The notes below the pieces were generated by a model. The model was not told where the DNA came from. It did not search any database and saw only the letters and a list, made by a program, of their open reading frames with translations. A stretch of 64,000 bases of DNA from Halohasta litchfieldiae (GTDB taxonomy: Archaea > Halobacteriota > Halobacteria > Halobacteriales > Haloferacaceae): assembly GCF_002788215.1 (NCBI RefSeq), contig NZ_CP024845.1, positions 186,001-250,000 on the forward strand, read 5' to 3'. Numbering within the stretch: the first letter of the stretch is position 1; each line of letters starts with the position of its first letter. Positions 8,628-17,429 of the stretch are shown here, in pieces. The position numbers and the translations under genes are program-made.

Positions 8628-8852
8628 ACCGCAGTCCCCCACTGCATTCGGCCCCCACCGCAGTCCCCCACTGCATTCGGCCCCCACCGCAGTCCCCCAC
8701 TGCATTCGGCCCCCACCGCAGTCCCCCACTGCATTCGGCCCCCACCGCATTCGGCCTCCACCGCAGTTGCCCCCGCTGCATTCGGCCTCCACCGCAGTTG
8801 CCCCCGCTGCATTCGGCCTCCACCGCAGTTGCCCCCGCTGCATTCGGCCCTC
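8628..8852. repeat. GC-rich tandem array: 4 x 29-bp and 3 x 31-bp related units
   Basis: Four perfect 29-bp units (starting at 8628, 8657, 8686 and 8715; core GCAGTCCCCCACTGC plus ATTCGGCCCCC) are followed by a 16-bp partial unit (8744-8759) and three 31-bp units (8760, 8791, 8822; core GCAGTTGCCCCCGCTGC). Each unit holds an inverted repeat: GCAGT-CCCCC-ACTGC in the first type, GCAG-N9-CTGC in the second. The complementary strand has a G-run (GGGGG) about every 14 bp, giving quadruplex potential. Unit length is not a multiple of three and the apparent proteins change frame each unit, so it is not coding. GC content stands out against the AT-rich surroundings. Confidence 0.95.
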
Positions 8853-9075
8853 ACCTCAGTCAGCTCCAATAAATTACACTCGTGCAAAAATTGGAGCAGA
8901 ATGAAACTGTATTCAACCCTGCAGATGGCAATTACAGAGTCTGATTCCGCACTATGCCAATATAGGGCGACTTAAAACTAATATTCTAATAATAACGGTT
9001 GAAACAATCTCAATAAATTGTTTTTATTGTATTTACACCGAAACCTTTATATTAATACTTTCTTTATGATATTAT

Positions 9076-9243
9076 ATGCTAAGAAAATATACGAGTCGAG
9101 AAATGGTAGAGGTTTCAGAAAAAATTGTAGAACAGTTCGGCAGCTTGTTGCACGTTAGTGTAGCTTCTTCAAAATCAGAAGCGTATGTTGCAGATGGTTG
9201 TCCTCGCTCTGCAGAAGCATATTCTAATGGAGGTGAGCAATAA
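9076..9243 (+). CDS. Small hypothetical protein, 55 aa, first gene of a three-gene operon
   Basis: ATG 9076 (MLRKYTSREMVEVSEKIVEQFG...) to TAA 9241-9243. The stop overlaps the ATG of the next gene by one base (TAATG), and that gene in turn overlaps the third, so this short frame is very likely real. A TATA-like AT stretch lies just upstream. The sequence has an amphipathic helix (EMVEVSEKIVEQFGSLL). No family recognised. Confidence 0.55.
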   Translation: MLRKYTSREMVEVSEKIVEQFGSLLHVSVASSKSEAYVADGCPRSAEAYSNGGEQ

Positions 9244-9641
9244 TGAGTACTTTTGAAGACACACAAAATGACTGCGAGATTACGGTAATCATGAACAAGT
9301 ACGATTTTAAAAACGATAATGAGTATCTTTTCTTATCACCTGATGAAGCAACGTTCGATATAATAACTGAGCTCCTGTACAATGCTGGGAGCGACTTTAT
9401 TGCTATTGACCAAGGTACATTCTCGCAAAACAAATGTCACATCTTATATCATGTGCCCGTTGGTGCTGATGTAGGTAGGTTTGAGACGCATACTGAGAAG
9501 GCTGAAATGTTTGAGAGTGTGATAACCTATAATCAGAAATACTCTCTCCAACTGACTGAAATTGAAAATAGAGATACAAATAACCGACTCGTATTGTACG
9601 ATGAAGAAGAGCAGAATGAAATAAGGAGGAAGAATGACTGA
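9243..9641 (+). CDS. Hypothetical protein, 132 aa, second gene of the operon
   Basis: Starts at the TAATG overlap. Acidic and mixed alpha/beta (CEITVIMNKYDF, EYLFLSPDEATFDIITELLYNAGSDFIAIDQG, KCHILYHVPVG). The VPVGADVGRFETH segment may form a loop-strand unit. No known domain recognised. It is followed by an 8-bp overlap with the zinc-finger-like gene at 9634. The tight arrangement argues for products made together, possibly as one complex. Confidence 0.55.
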   Translation: MSTFEDTQNDCEITVIMNKYDFKNDNEYLFLSPDEATFDIITELLYNAGSDFIAIDQGTFSQNKCHILYHVPVGADVGRFETHTEKAEMFESVITYNQKYSLQLTEIENRDTNNRLVLYDEEEQNEIRRKND

Positions 9642-9966
9642 AGCCAACTCTGGAACAGGTTCTACGAACCAGATTAGAGTCTCTCCAATCTGCCAAGCAA
9701 AAGGGTGCGAAACAACAGCAACACACGCAATCTCAAGCCAAAATGGACACCCCAATGGTGAATGGAAACTCTGTTGGGGTCACTTTGACGAGGTCGATGG
9801 AAGAGACCCATGGTATGACGAAGACCGACAATGGACTCTACGAAAACTCTACTATCGGTGTCCAGACGGGGGACGAATCTCACATAATCTCATTCTAAAA
9901 TATAAAAGTAAAGGTGGGTATCCTTGTTCCTGTGGTGAGAGGCATCCTCCGCAGATAATACAATAA
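9634..9966 (+). CDS. Small cysteine-rich (zinc-binding) hypothetical protein, 110 aa
   Basis: Overlaps the previous gene by 8 bp. Metal-ligand pattern: C..K.C (residues about 20-25), an H, C..GH (WKLCWGHFDE), then YYRCPDGGR and PCSCGERH near the end. This suggests two small zinc-binding sites. The middle is rich in Trp and acidic residues. No family name can be given. It is the last gene of the three-gene operon; about 170 bp of AT-rich DNA separates it from the GmrSD fragment. Confidence 0.55.
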   Translation: MTEANSGTGSTNQIRVSPICQAKGCETTATHAISSQNGHPNGEWKLCWGHFDEVDGRDPWYDEDRQWTLRKLYYRCPDGGRISHNLILKYKSKGGYPCSCGERHPPQIIQ

Positions 9967-10133
9967 ATTCGAGCTTACTCCCTGCTTTCCAGTGTATAAT
10001 CCAATCTATCTATTGACTGGTCTTAACCAACAAAATACATGGAACGTTGGTTAATAGAATGCGAGTTGAACTTCGTTAGTCGTAATTCATAGTATACAGG
10101 GTTTATATATTGTTGCTACTTGGATAGTATATA

Positions 10134-10685
10134 ATGCCGACATCAGGTTTCAATCTTTCAGCCGACGATTACGACATCAATGAGATACTACAAGGGTCTC
10201 ATCAGATTCGTGTTCCAGATTATCAGAGGGAGTATTCATGGTCGAAAGACCAGTGGGCAGAGTTATGGGATGATGTGTATGCTCTTACCCGTGAGAGAGA
10301 TAATCACTTCTTAGGTTCGATAGTTGTAATCAATAACAAGAGTGAAGACATCAAAACGTTGGAGCTTGTGGATGGCCAACAAAGACTGACGACTATCTCA
10401 ATTTTACTCTGCGTTATTAGAGACCGATTTGAGGCTGAAGATGACGATGATTATTCTAATTTACCTGAATTGGTTAACAGCAACTTCTTACAAATAAAGA
10501 ATCCAACCACAGGAGAGACCCATAATAAATTGAAATTGAATAAGTTCCATAATGATGATTTCAAACGTGTTTTAGATGGGAACTTTGACCTTATTGACGA
10601 TTCGGAAATCAAGGATGCTTATGAATATTATGCGAATAGAATAGTCAAAACCTTATATTCGGAGAAAAACTTAGTATCGATGTAA
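10134..10685 (+). pseudogene. GmrSD-type (DUF262) restriction protein, N-terminal fragment
   Basis: 183 aa with the DUF262 signature: an IRVPDYQREYSWSKDQW motif (residues about 25-40), HFLGSIVV, and the nucleotide-site motif LVDGQQRLTTISIL (about 80-93). The frame stops at 10685, before the rest of the DUF262 domain. The missing remainder, including the DUF1524 HNH half, continues at 12613 after an intervening lipoprotein gene. GmrSD proteins are type IV enzymes that cut glucosylated or otherwise modified phage DNA and use both halves, so the fragment is probably inactive unless the halves associate. Confidence 0.75.
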
Positions 10686-10812
10686 CTTCAGATATAGGGT
10701 AATATAAGACTCTTTATTGTACAAATTAAAACACATTTTGTATATAAATATTATTTACTTATAGTTAAAACGATATCATAACACTTATTAATAAATAAAA
10801 TAAAGTACAAGT

Positions 10813-12525
10813 ATGAACCGAAGAGAACTACTTACGTCCCTTGGTGTTGGTACGGTGACCGCTCTTGCTGGATGTATGGGCGGTAATTCAGATGCAGAAC
10901 CTATGGGGGGCGAAGAGTCCACTAGTTATGATGACCTCTCCGAAGAAAAGCAGGAAGAACTGCTTAATGAAGAATTAGATGAAGTGTATAATCAGCGTGT
11001 GGAAGATGGTTCCTTGATTAAAGGACATAATCTTGATGTTGCGAGCGTAGACACAATTACGGATAACAGTGTAACTATCGAAACGACAATTAGCCTAAAC
11101 CCAATCGAGGACTATAATATCACGGTTCACTATAATCCTGTAACGGCTAATGATAATGGGGAATGGGTCTTCAAGAATTCTACAGACCCAGTTTATGGAC
11201 AAGATGCAGAATATGATTCTGAAACAGATACATGGATTCCATCAAATCAGGATGCAACGAAGACACTTCAGTATGATTTCAAAAACACAGAAGTCGGAGA
11301 ACATGTTTCTTCACTGACGGTTCCAAGCGAAGCATATTGGAATGAAGATGTTACGGTGGGAGAAGAACGTATCAATAACCGAGCATTTTACCGACAAGAT
11401 ATCTATAGTCATGGATGGAGTCGTGTAAACGAATTCTCACTCGAAAGTCCACCAGAAATGTATGAAACATTCGTTTATACACTTACATGGGAAGATGAGA
11501 ATACGGACAGCCCTCGTGGTGGAGAAGTAATCGCTAATACAGCACCGATGCTTCGCGTTGGTGAAGATGATTATATTTACCTACGAACACACAATGGAAA
11601 TTTCATTATCAACCCTAATTGGGATAGTAAGGGTTTCATCCGAAACGACAATCGAGATTACAAAATGAGCGATATCTATCGAGATAATATTGATAAATCG
11701 GGGGACTCGTTTGATGCTCACATCACCCGATTATCGAACTATGGGCGTTTCAGTCCGCGAATTCGCAATGAATTTGCAGATGCTAATTCTGTAAAGGTAG
11801 CAAGTGCTCAGGGTCCAGAATACTTTGATGCTCACCTTCAGTACCCATGGACTGTATCATACGAAATTGACCGTTCTACATTTGAAGAAGCTCAGAAAAC
11901 GGCTGCTTCGTATAAAGTTGGAGGAAAACAGACCAACGATGTAAAGGCTCTTGTGAATGCTCCAGAAGTAATGAACCATGATGTCGTTCAGGAAGTTGCA
12001 TCTAAACTCGGTGATGTTTGTGAGATGATGAATGCTACGCATCCATCTGAACAACTTCGTGTTGTTGCTGACTTTGTTCAGTATTTCTCACACACTTCGG
12101 AAGATGCTCTCCCATTTGGTCGTCCAAGTAACCTACTACCCGGAACAGCACATCCTGTAGCAACTCTAGCACGAGGGCTTGGGGACTGTAAGGATTATAC
12201 GGTTCTTGGTAATGCGATTCTACAGCAGGAGCCGTTCAACATGAATCCTGATGTAATCTGTATCCCAGAGGTTTACCAATATATCGCAGAGGAAGGTGAT
12301 GTGAATGCTGTGGGTCACGTTACGACAGCAGTTCCATCATCTGAACTTGGACTCGATGAACTGTCAATTGATAATGTTGGTGAACCACTCGGTGGAACGT
12401 TGGGTACTTTAGATATTGACGGTGTTGAGTATTCATACATTGAAATGTCTGGCCCATTCGATGTTGGTTTCGTTAGTAGTCAATGGATGGACTTCAGTGA
12501 GTTGGTTCATATCGATAATGTGTAA
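10813..12525 (+). CDS. Tat/lipobox-type lipoprotein with transglutaminase-like cysteine peptidase domain
   Basis: 570 aa. The N-terminus MNRRELLTSLGVGTVTALAGC has a twin-arginine-like start and an AGC lipobox, so it is exported and lipid-anchored, with an acidic linker after it. The middle is beta-rich with no known domain. The C-terminal part (residues about 410-540) resembles the transglutaminase-like core: LARGLGDCKDYTVLGNAIL with Cys459, then GHVTTAV with His502. Transglutaminase-like proteins act as peptidases or cross-linkers at the cell surface. The gene lies between the two halves of a GmrSD gene with its own AT-rich promoter region, so it arrived as an insertion. Confidence 0.65.
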   Translation: MNRRELLTSLGVGTVTALAGCMGGNSDAEPMGGEESTSYDDLSEEKQEELLNEELDEVYNQRVEDGSLIKGHNLDVASVDTITDNSVTIETTISLNPIEDYNITVHYNPVTANDNGEWVFKNSTDPVYGQDAEYDSETDTWIPSNQDATKTLQYDFKNTEVGEHVSSLTVPSEAYWNEDVTVGEERINNRAFYRQDIYSHGWSRVNEFSLESPPEMYETFVYTLTWEDENTDSPRGGEVIANTAPMLRVGEDDYIYLRTHNGNFIINPNWDSKGFIRNDNRDYKMSDIYRDNIDKSGDSFDAHITRLSNYGRFSPRIRNEFADANSVKVASAQGPEYFDAHLQYPWTVSYEIDRSTFEEAQKTAASYKVGGKQTNDVKALVNAPEVMNHDVVQEVASKLGDVCEMMNATHPSEQLRVVADFVQYFSHTSEDALPFGRPSNLLPGTAHPVATLARGLGDCKDYTVLGNAILQQEPFNMNPDVICIPEVYQYIAEEGDVNAVGHVTTAVPSSELGLDELSIDNVGEPLGGTLGTLDIDGVEYSYIEMSGPFDVGFVSSQWMDFSELVHIDNV

Positions 12526-12612
12526 AAATTAGTTCAATTTTTACATTTAAACTATCAATTTGTTATTTTGGACTATCACAACAATTTAATAGTTTAAAAT
12601 GTATTATCTATT

Positions 12613-13875
12613 ATGGATGATGATTTAAAAAAATATATAATTGATATTATTGAACCTCACAAGATTGAGAAAGTACGTGAAATTTATAATGAGCTAGTCA
12701 ATTCAATTTACCTAGTTCAGATTGAGTGTGGTAGTGAAGTTTCTGCATTCCGGCTTTTCGAGAGCTTGAACGATAAAGGGCTTGACCTCAGTGCTGTTGA
12801 CTTGGTGAAGAATCGAGTGTTTATGGAAGCCAATCAAAATGATTCTATTGATGAAGAGAGAGTGAAGGCCCTCTGGGAAGATATAATGACTATCATTCGT
12901 CCTGAAATTAACCAGATGTATCGGTTCTTCACTCACTACTATATGTCCATACCTTCTCCCGAAATCAAAGATAACGTTTCCAAAAACAAACTCTATGACT
13001 ATGTTGATGAGCTTCTATCTGGTGAATTAGCGAACAATGGTATTTCTCTTGAAGAGATGCTAGAGGATATGCGTACAAAAGCTGAAGTGTATGTTGATAT
13101 CAAAAACTGTGAAGTCAGTGAGAATTTCCAGAAGAGTAGGATTCAGGAACTCAACTCAAAACTACGTTCAACGCAGATTAAGAATGACCGGATTCGAACT
13201 CTCTTACTGAAGATTGTCATTGAGTATGAGAGTGCTGATGAGGTTCTTGAAGCTCTCAACATCTTAGAGATATTGAATACACGAGATAAGATTGCAGGAC
13301 GAGATTCGAACACTAGTCGTGATAGATTCTGGTCTAAAATATGTTCTAAGATGAATCAACATGATAATCCGAATATGTACTTACGACGGATTGCAGAACA
13401 ACGGTCACCAAATAATACGATAATGAAGGAGCGGATTATTAATCGAGATTTCAAAAACAACGACTTTACGAAATACATTCTTGATAGAATTGAAGAAGAA
13501 CACTATATGCGTTCTAGTGGGAATGAAAAATCGGTTGCTAATAGAGATACGGTAGATATTGAGCATATTGCTCCACAACGGATTGGTGCTGACAAATATG
13601 ATGAATGGGAAAAATACCTTAACTGTACTAAAGAGGAATTCCAAGAGTACAAAAAGAGGATTGGGAATCTTACTCTGCTAAACGATAGTCTAAATCAAAC
13701 TGCGTCAGATAATCCATTTGAACAAAAACGTCAAATTTACAAACATAAAACAGACTTCCTCATGACTCAAGCTGTTGCTGAAGAATACGATGAGTGGAGA
13801 ATTGAACAAATTAAACACCGTAGTGAAAAGATGGCAGATATAATCTGTGAGGTTTGGAATATGGATAACGTTTGA
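12613..13875 (+). pseudogene. GmrSD-type restriction protein, C-terminal fragment (DUF262 end plus DUF1524 HNH)
   Basis: 420 aa. It begins late in the DUF262 domain: SAFRLFESLNDKGLDLSAVDLVKN is the usual motif of its second half. Near the end are DIEHIAPQRIG and RIGNLTLLNDSLNQ..NPFEQKR, the His-containing HNH (DUF1524/GmrD) signature. The frame opens only at 12598 after a stop, so no upstream extension into the lipoprotein gene exists. Added to the N-terminal fragment this gives about 600 aa, the usual GmrSD length. It may still be translated, but without the N-terminal motifs. Confidence 0.75.
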
Positions 13876-13891
13876 ACAAACAGATTATTGA

Positions 13892-14080
13892 TTAATAGAA
13901 CGGTGGTCGAACTTCTTCCTTAGTGACCTCCAGCACGACACTGAATTCGTCAAGCGCAACTTCATAGACTCTATCTTGGCGTGAGAGTACCATCCCATGC
14001 TCTCCGTGAAATCTGAAATCTGAATCTCTCACATCAGGTATGTCTATACGTACGCGGTCGGCCAAGCGGTACTGTTGCAT
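13892..14080 (-). CDS. Small KOW/SH3-like hypothetical protein, 62 aa
   Basis: MQQYRLADRVRIDIPDVRD...HGEHGMVLSRQDRVYEVALDEFSVVLEVTKEEVRPPFY. It has alternating strands with a conserved-looking G-x-V-L turn, as in small KOW/SH3 barrels used for nucleic-acid or protein contacts. Same strand as, and 66 bp downstream of, the restriction endonuclease-like gene, so probably in one operon with it. Confidence 0.5.
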   Translation of the reverse strand: MQQYRLADRVRIDIPDVRDSDFRFHGEHGMVLSRQDRVYEVALDEFSVVLEVTKEEVRPPFY

Positions 14081-14146
14081 ACGCCAACGTGGATTCGGTT
14101 TCGTATTTCAATATGTGGAGTAATGATTATCCAGGACTCTACTATC

Positions 14147-14938
14147 CTAGAAACTATTTAGAGTTGAATCCGTAGATTTAGCTTCGAATTCATACTTCCA
14201 AACACGCTCTGTGCTCAGCTTGTCTTCGCCGTCTTCTTGGTATACGTCGAATTCGAATAGGTAGAAGTAACCGTTCTCGTCCACTTTGACAGCGATTGTC
14301 TCGACAGAGTTTGGATAGTCTGATTTATTCTCAATTCCACGCGTGTTGCGAATCAGTTGATTCCGATTCAGTGTTTCACCCTCTCCTTTGGCTTCAACAG
14401 TGATTGCATGATGTTCCTCATACTCATCAACACCTACGTATAGGTCATCCAGTTCAGCTTCACGTCCATTGACTCTCATTCGAAGGTGACTCTGGAGATG
14501 GTACGCCTCCAGCCCAGTGAAGTCTTCGAGCAAACCTGCATATCGAACTTGGGTTAGTGCTCCCTGTTCGTCCTGTCCGATGTAGTCTCGAACAGGTTTT
14601 GGAAGAGCTGCTGTAGTTGTGGTATAGATTTCATCAACATCATCATCACTTGGAACAGGAATTAGTTGGTCCTGCTTGGTGAACATATACGTCGGGTCTG
14701 AGCCTTCGCGCGTGTCATCGATGATTACTGCTGTATACCCATATTCTGCGATTTCATCAGGGAGTGGACGACGGCTCCGATATGCGTACGGAATGTCTGG
14801 AACGTTGCCTACACTAATGTCAAGCTCGTCCATTGCGTCTTCAATATCGCTACGACGGAACGGTAGTTCTTCTTCAGTTCCATACTCCTCAGCCTTCTTC
14901 TCAAATACCCGTTTAATCACAGGTTCATACTTTGCCAT
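14147..14938 (-). CDS. Type II restriction endonuclease-like protein, PD-(D/E)XK
   Basis: 263 aa. The C-terminal half holds a nuclease-like core: AELDDLYVGVDEYEEHHAITVEAKGEGETLNRNQLIRNTRGI, i.e. D-D...VEAK followed by a QL helix, as in many type II enzymes. The N-terminal half has FRRSDIEDAMDELDISVGNVPDIPYAYRSRR, typical of halobacterial restriction enzymes of this sort. It sits behind a winged-helix gene and opposite a DNA methyltransferase gene, which supports the restriction role. The recognition sequence cannot be read from sequence. Confidence 0.7.
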   Translation of the reverse strand: MAKYEPVIKRVFEKKAEEYGTEEELPFRRSDIEDAMDELDISVGNVPDIPYAYRSRRPLPDEIAEYGYTAVIIDDTREGSDPTYMFTKQDQLIPVPSDDDVDEIYTTTTAALPKPVRDYIGQDEQGALTQVRYAGLLEDFTGLEAYHLQSHLRMRVNGREAELDDLYVGVDEYEEHHAITVEAKGEGETLNRNQLIRNTRGIENKSDYPNSVETIAVKVDENGYFYLFEFDVYQEDGEDKLSTERVWKYEFEAKSTDSTLNSF

Positions 14939-15040
14939 GCAACCAGACAGTCACACAGATGAGAATTAAACATGTCTTTGATTTTATATATTCGAAGACT
15001 ACTAACAGATATCTTTGAAGAAACTCGATATACTAAAAAA

Positions 15041-15382
15041 TCAGAATTTAGCTACACCAGCATCTTCGAAGCTGAAGTGGTAATCGTCTGGAACCAATTC
15101 AAACCGGAGTGTTTTGCCGTCTTCAGGGATATAGAATTCTTTCCTTGGCCTGTTACCGGGGCCGCGCACATTTTTAGATTTTAACAGTCCCACATTCTCA
15201 AGCTGATTGAGATTGTTCACGATGCTTTCTGGCGTAATATCGAAATCACCAGTCTTAGCTAACTTAGGAGCCGAAATTGCATTACTCTCTGTTGCTTTCA
15301 TCAAGAGTCTAAGCCGTACTTCTGAACTCAGAACCTTATGCAGCTTTTCTTGATGAGCTAGATTTTGTTCTTCTTCAGACAC
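15041..15382 (-). CDS. Winged-helix (ArsR-like) regulator of the restriction-modification locus
   Basis: 113 aa. KLHKVLSSEVRLRLLMKATES, then APKLAKTGDFDITPESIVNNLNQLENVGLLKS and a basic wing (RGPGNRPRKEFYIPEDGKTLRFELV) form an ArsR-type wHTH. It is placed 102 bp upstream of the endonuclease on the same strand and divergent from the methyltransferase, with 141 bp between the divergent starts, the usual position of a control protein timing R and M expression. Its role here is inferred from position. Confidence 0.7.
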   Translation of the reverse strand: MSEEEQNLAHQEKLHKVLSSEVRLRLLMKATESNAISAPKLAKTGDFDITPESIVNNLNQLENVGLLKSKNVRGPGNRPRKEFYIPEDGKTLRFELVPDDYHFSFEDAGVAKF

Positions 15383-15523
15383 AGTAGCGACTCATAATAG
15401 AAGTATAAAATAGCTTCCTTAAAACGAAGATACTATGAATCTATACGTTATTTGTCTTTGTAGAATCTCGATGGAAGAATCGAATTATATCAAAGATAGT
15501 AACCGTAAATCCTACTCGGAACT

Positions 15524-16918
15524 ATGAATACAGTCAGAGACAACGAGGTAGATAAGTTGAAGCACCAGAGCAATATCGGGCGGCTTGATGATGTTAGTAT
15601 CCACAGTTGGTACAGATTCGTCTATGCGTATTCTGATAGAGTAATTACTGGGTTGGCTGATGAATTTGGAATCACACAAGATGACCTGATTTTAGACCCA
15701 TTTAATGGAACAGGCACAACTACGCTAGCGGCCAAGAAATTAGGTATCGATGCTATTGGAACAGATACTAGTCCTGCAAGCGTTCTCTCTGCTCGAACTA
15801 AGACTAATTGGGATGTAGACCTTGACGAGTTCAGGAAAAGACGTAAGGAGCTTCTTGATACTCTTGAACCGATATTTAGTCAAATTGGTTCAGGAGAGAA
15901 CAAAACATTAGGTGACTTTTCCAGCAGTGAAGAAGAGAATGAAATTTCTCTTGAAAAATATGATTTCACAGAGCCGAAGAAAACGCCGAAAGGTTGGCTC
16001 AGTGAAAAGCCGCTGAAGAAGATGAAGGTCATGAAATACCACATCGAGGAGATGCCCGATAATGATGTGACTGACCTCTTCAAATTGGCTATGATTGCTA
16101 TTCTTCCAGAGGATGTCGGTAACGTTCGGTTTGGACCAGAAGCTACGCGTGACCGGAAACAAGAGGGTGATAAAGATGTCCTCCTGTATTTCGAACAGAA
16201 GCTCCGGCAAATGGAGGATGACTTAGAGAAAGTCCAACAGACCACCAATAAGGATGATGTCGTTGTTGGTGATGTTGAAATTATTCGTGGAGATGCGAGG
16301 CAAATTGGAGACCAGCTTCGAGAAGAATCTACTCTACTGAATAGTGAGAAACACGAAGGTGAGATTGACTATTTAATCACATCTCCACCGTATCCAGCAG
16401 AACATGATTACACTCGGAATCAGCGTCTTGAACTAATCTGGTTGAACGCTGCTGACGATAACAAAGACCTTCAGAAAATCAAGAAGGCGAATATCCGTTC
16501 ACACACTAAGAATATCTACGTAGCTGATAATGAAGGTGAGCAAGTCAATATTCGAGAAAATGAGCACGTAGATGAAATCGCGTCTAAGATGGAGCAGTAT
16601 ATTATCGATGAGGATATTTCACATGGATTTGGAAATTACTATCCTCGTGTCGTCGAAGAGTATTTTGCAGGAATGCAACATCACTTCGAGCAGGTTTACG
16701 ACATCATGTCACCGGGTGGAAAGGCGGCCTATGTTGTAGGTGACTCTGGTTCATATTGGCAGTTCGAGATTCCGACTGCGAAAATTCTCAAAGAACTTGC
16801 TGAAGAACGAGTCGGATTTGTTAATGCTGAAATCAAGCTCTGGAGAAACATGGCCGCAACCACAGCAGACTACGACGATGTTAAGGAAAATATTCTTGTT
16901 CTGAGTAAACCAGAATAG
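15524..16918 (+). CDS. DNA methyltransferase (N4-cytosine/N6-adenine type)
   Basis: 464 aa. The AdoMet motif I (LDPFNGTGTTTLAAKKLGIDAIGTD) is at residues about 56-82, and the catalytic motif IV (TSPPYPAEHDYTRNQ) at about 285. The long stretch between probably holds the target-recognition part, an alpha-type motif order. SPPY is most often N4-cytosine but also occurs in N6-adenine enzymes. The partner nuclease and winged-helix genes lie just left. It would protect host DNA from the linked endonuclease. Codon use is AT-rich like the island. Confidence 0.85.
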   Translation: MNTVRDNEVDKLKHQSNIGRLDDVSIHSWYRFVYAYSDRVITGLADEFGITQDDLILDPFNGTGTTTLAAKKLGIDAIGTDTSPASVLSARTKTNWDVDLDEFRKRRKELLDTLEPIFSQIGSGENKTLGDFSSSEEENEISLEKYDFTEPKKTPKGWLSEKPLKKMKVMKYHIEEMPDNDVTDLFKLAMIAILPEDVGNVRFGPEATRDRKQEGDKDVLLYFEQKLRQMEDDLEKVQQTTNKDDVVVGDVEIIRGDARQIGDQLREESTLLNSEKHEGEIDYLITSPPYPAEHDYTRNQRLELIWLNAADDNKDLQKIKKANIRSHTKNIYVADNEGEQVNIRENEHVDEIASKMEQYIIDEDISHGFGNYYPRVVEEYFAGMQHHFEQVYDIMSPGGKAAYVVGDSGSYWQFEIPTAKILKELAEERVGFVNAEIKLWRNMAATTADYDDVKENILVLSKPE

Positions 16919-17044
16919 CTGTTGGTATTGTTAGAAACGAGCGGTACGGGTTTTGTATTAATGGTTAATACTTTCTCACACTCAATCATACAGTATCATT
17001 CTCAATCTTGATTTATATACTCTTACTAAGTACGAGGCGTGCAG

Positions 17045-17353
17045 ATGAAAAATGAGAAACGATACCAATTTGGAAATAGACCAGACGCAATCAAACCGAC
17101 GCCGCGTAGCTCCGAACACGGCACGGTAACTGAGGAAGAAGGAGTGTTTGAACGAGGTTCCGATAAAAACTATTGGAAGGTAATTCAGCGCATCAAAGAT
17201 GGAGATAGTACAATCACTCGGCGTGGTTACTACGTAGGAAAAGGCAATGACTGGACTTGGGCACAAGATGCCCTACTCCTTGAAACAGATATTGATAACC
17301 AACTAACGGCGCGAGCTACAACTGCAGGGATTCTCACGGAATCGAGTCACTAG
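17045..17353 (+). CDS. Hypothetical protein, about 102 aa
   Basis: ATG 17045 (a GTG at 17039 is also in frame). A charged N-terminus (MKNEKRYQFGNRPDAIKPTP) is followed by GSDKNYWKVIQRIKDGDSTITRRGYYVGKGNDWTWAQDALLLE, which looks like a small beta-barrel or wing. No family recognised. It is convergent with the YwgA/Panacea-like gene at 17430. Confidence 0.45.
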   Translation: MKNEKRYQFGNRPDAIKPTPRSSEHGTVTEEEGVFERGSDKNYWKVIQRIKDGDSTITRRGYYVGKGNDWTWAQDALLLETDIDNQLTARATTAGILTESSH

Positions 17354-17429
17354 TAAAATGTAGATAATGTCTAACTTGTAAGAGTTGGACATTTAATTAG
17401 CAAGCTAGAGTTGATTAGAAAACGTACTG

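Noticed and set aside
8628-8852. Array considered as CRISPR
   Set aside because: Units are directly adjacent without unique spacers, and no cas genes are nearby.
8466-8887. Several overlapping minus-strand ORFs rich in G, C and R over the tandem array
   Set aside because: They exist only because 29- and 31-bp units rotate through frames with few stops. No start context or composition like real island genes.
10674-12516. TATCGAT and ACTTCAG words on both sides of the lipoprotein insertion
   Set aside because: They occur in different order and spacing on the two sides, so they are not a target-site duplication or terminal repeats.
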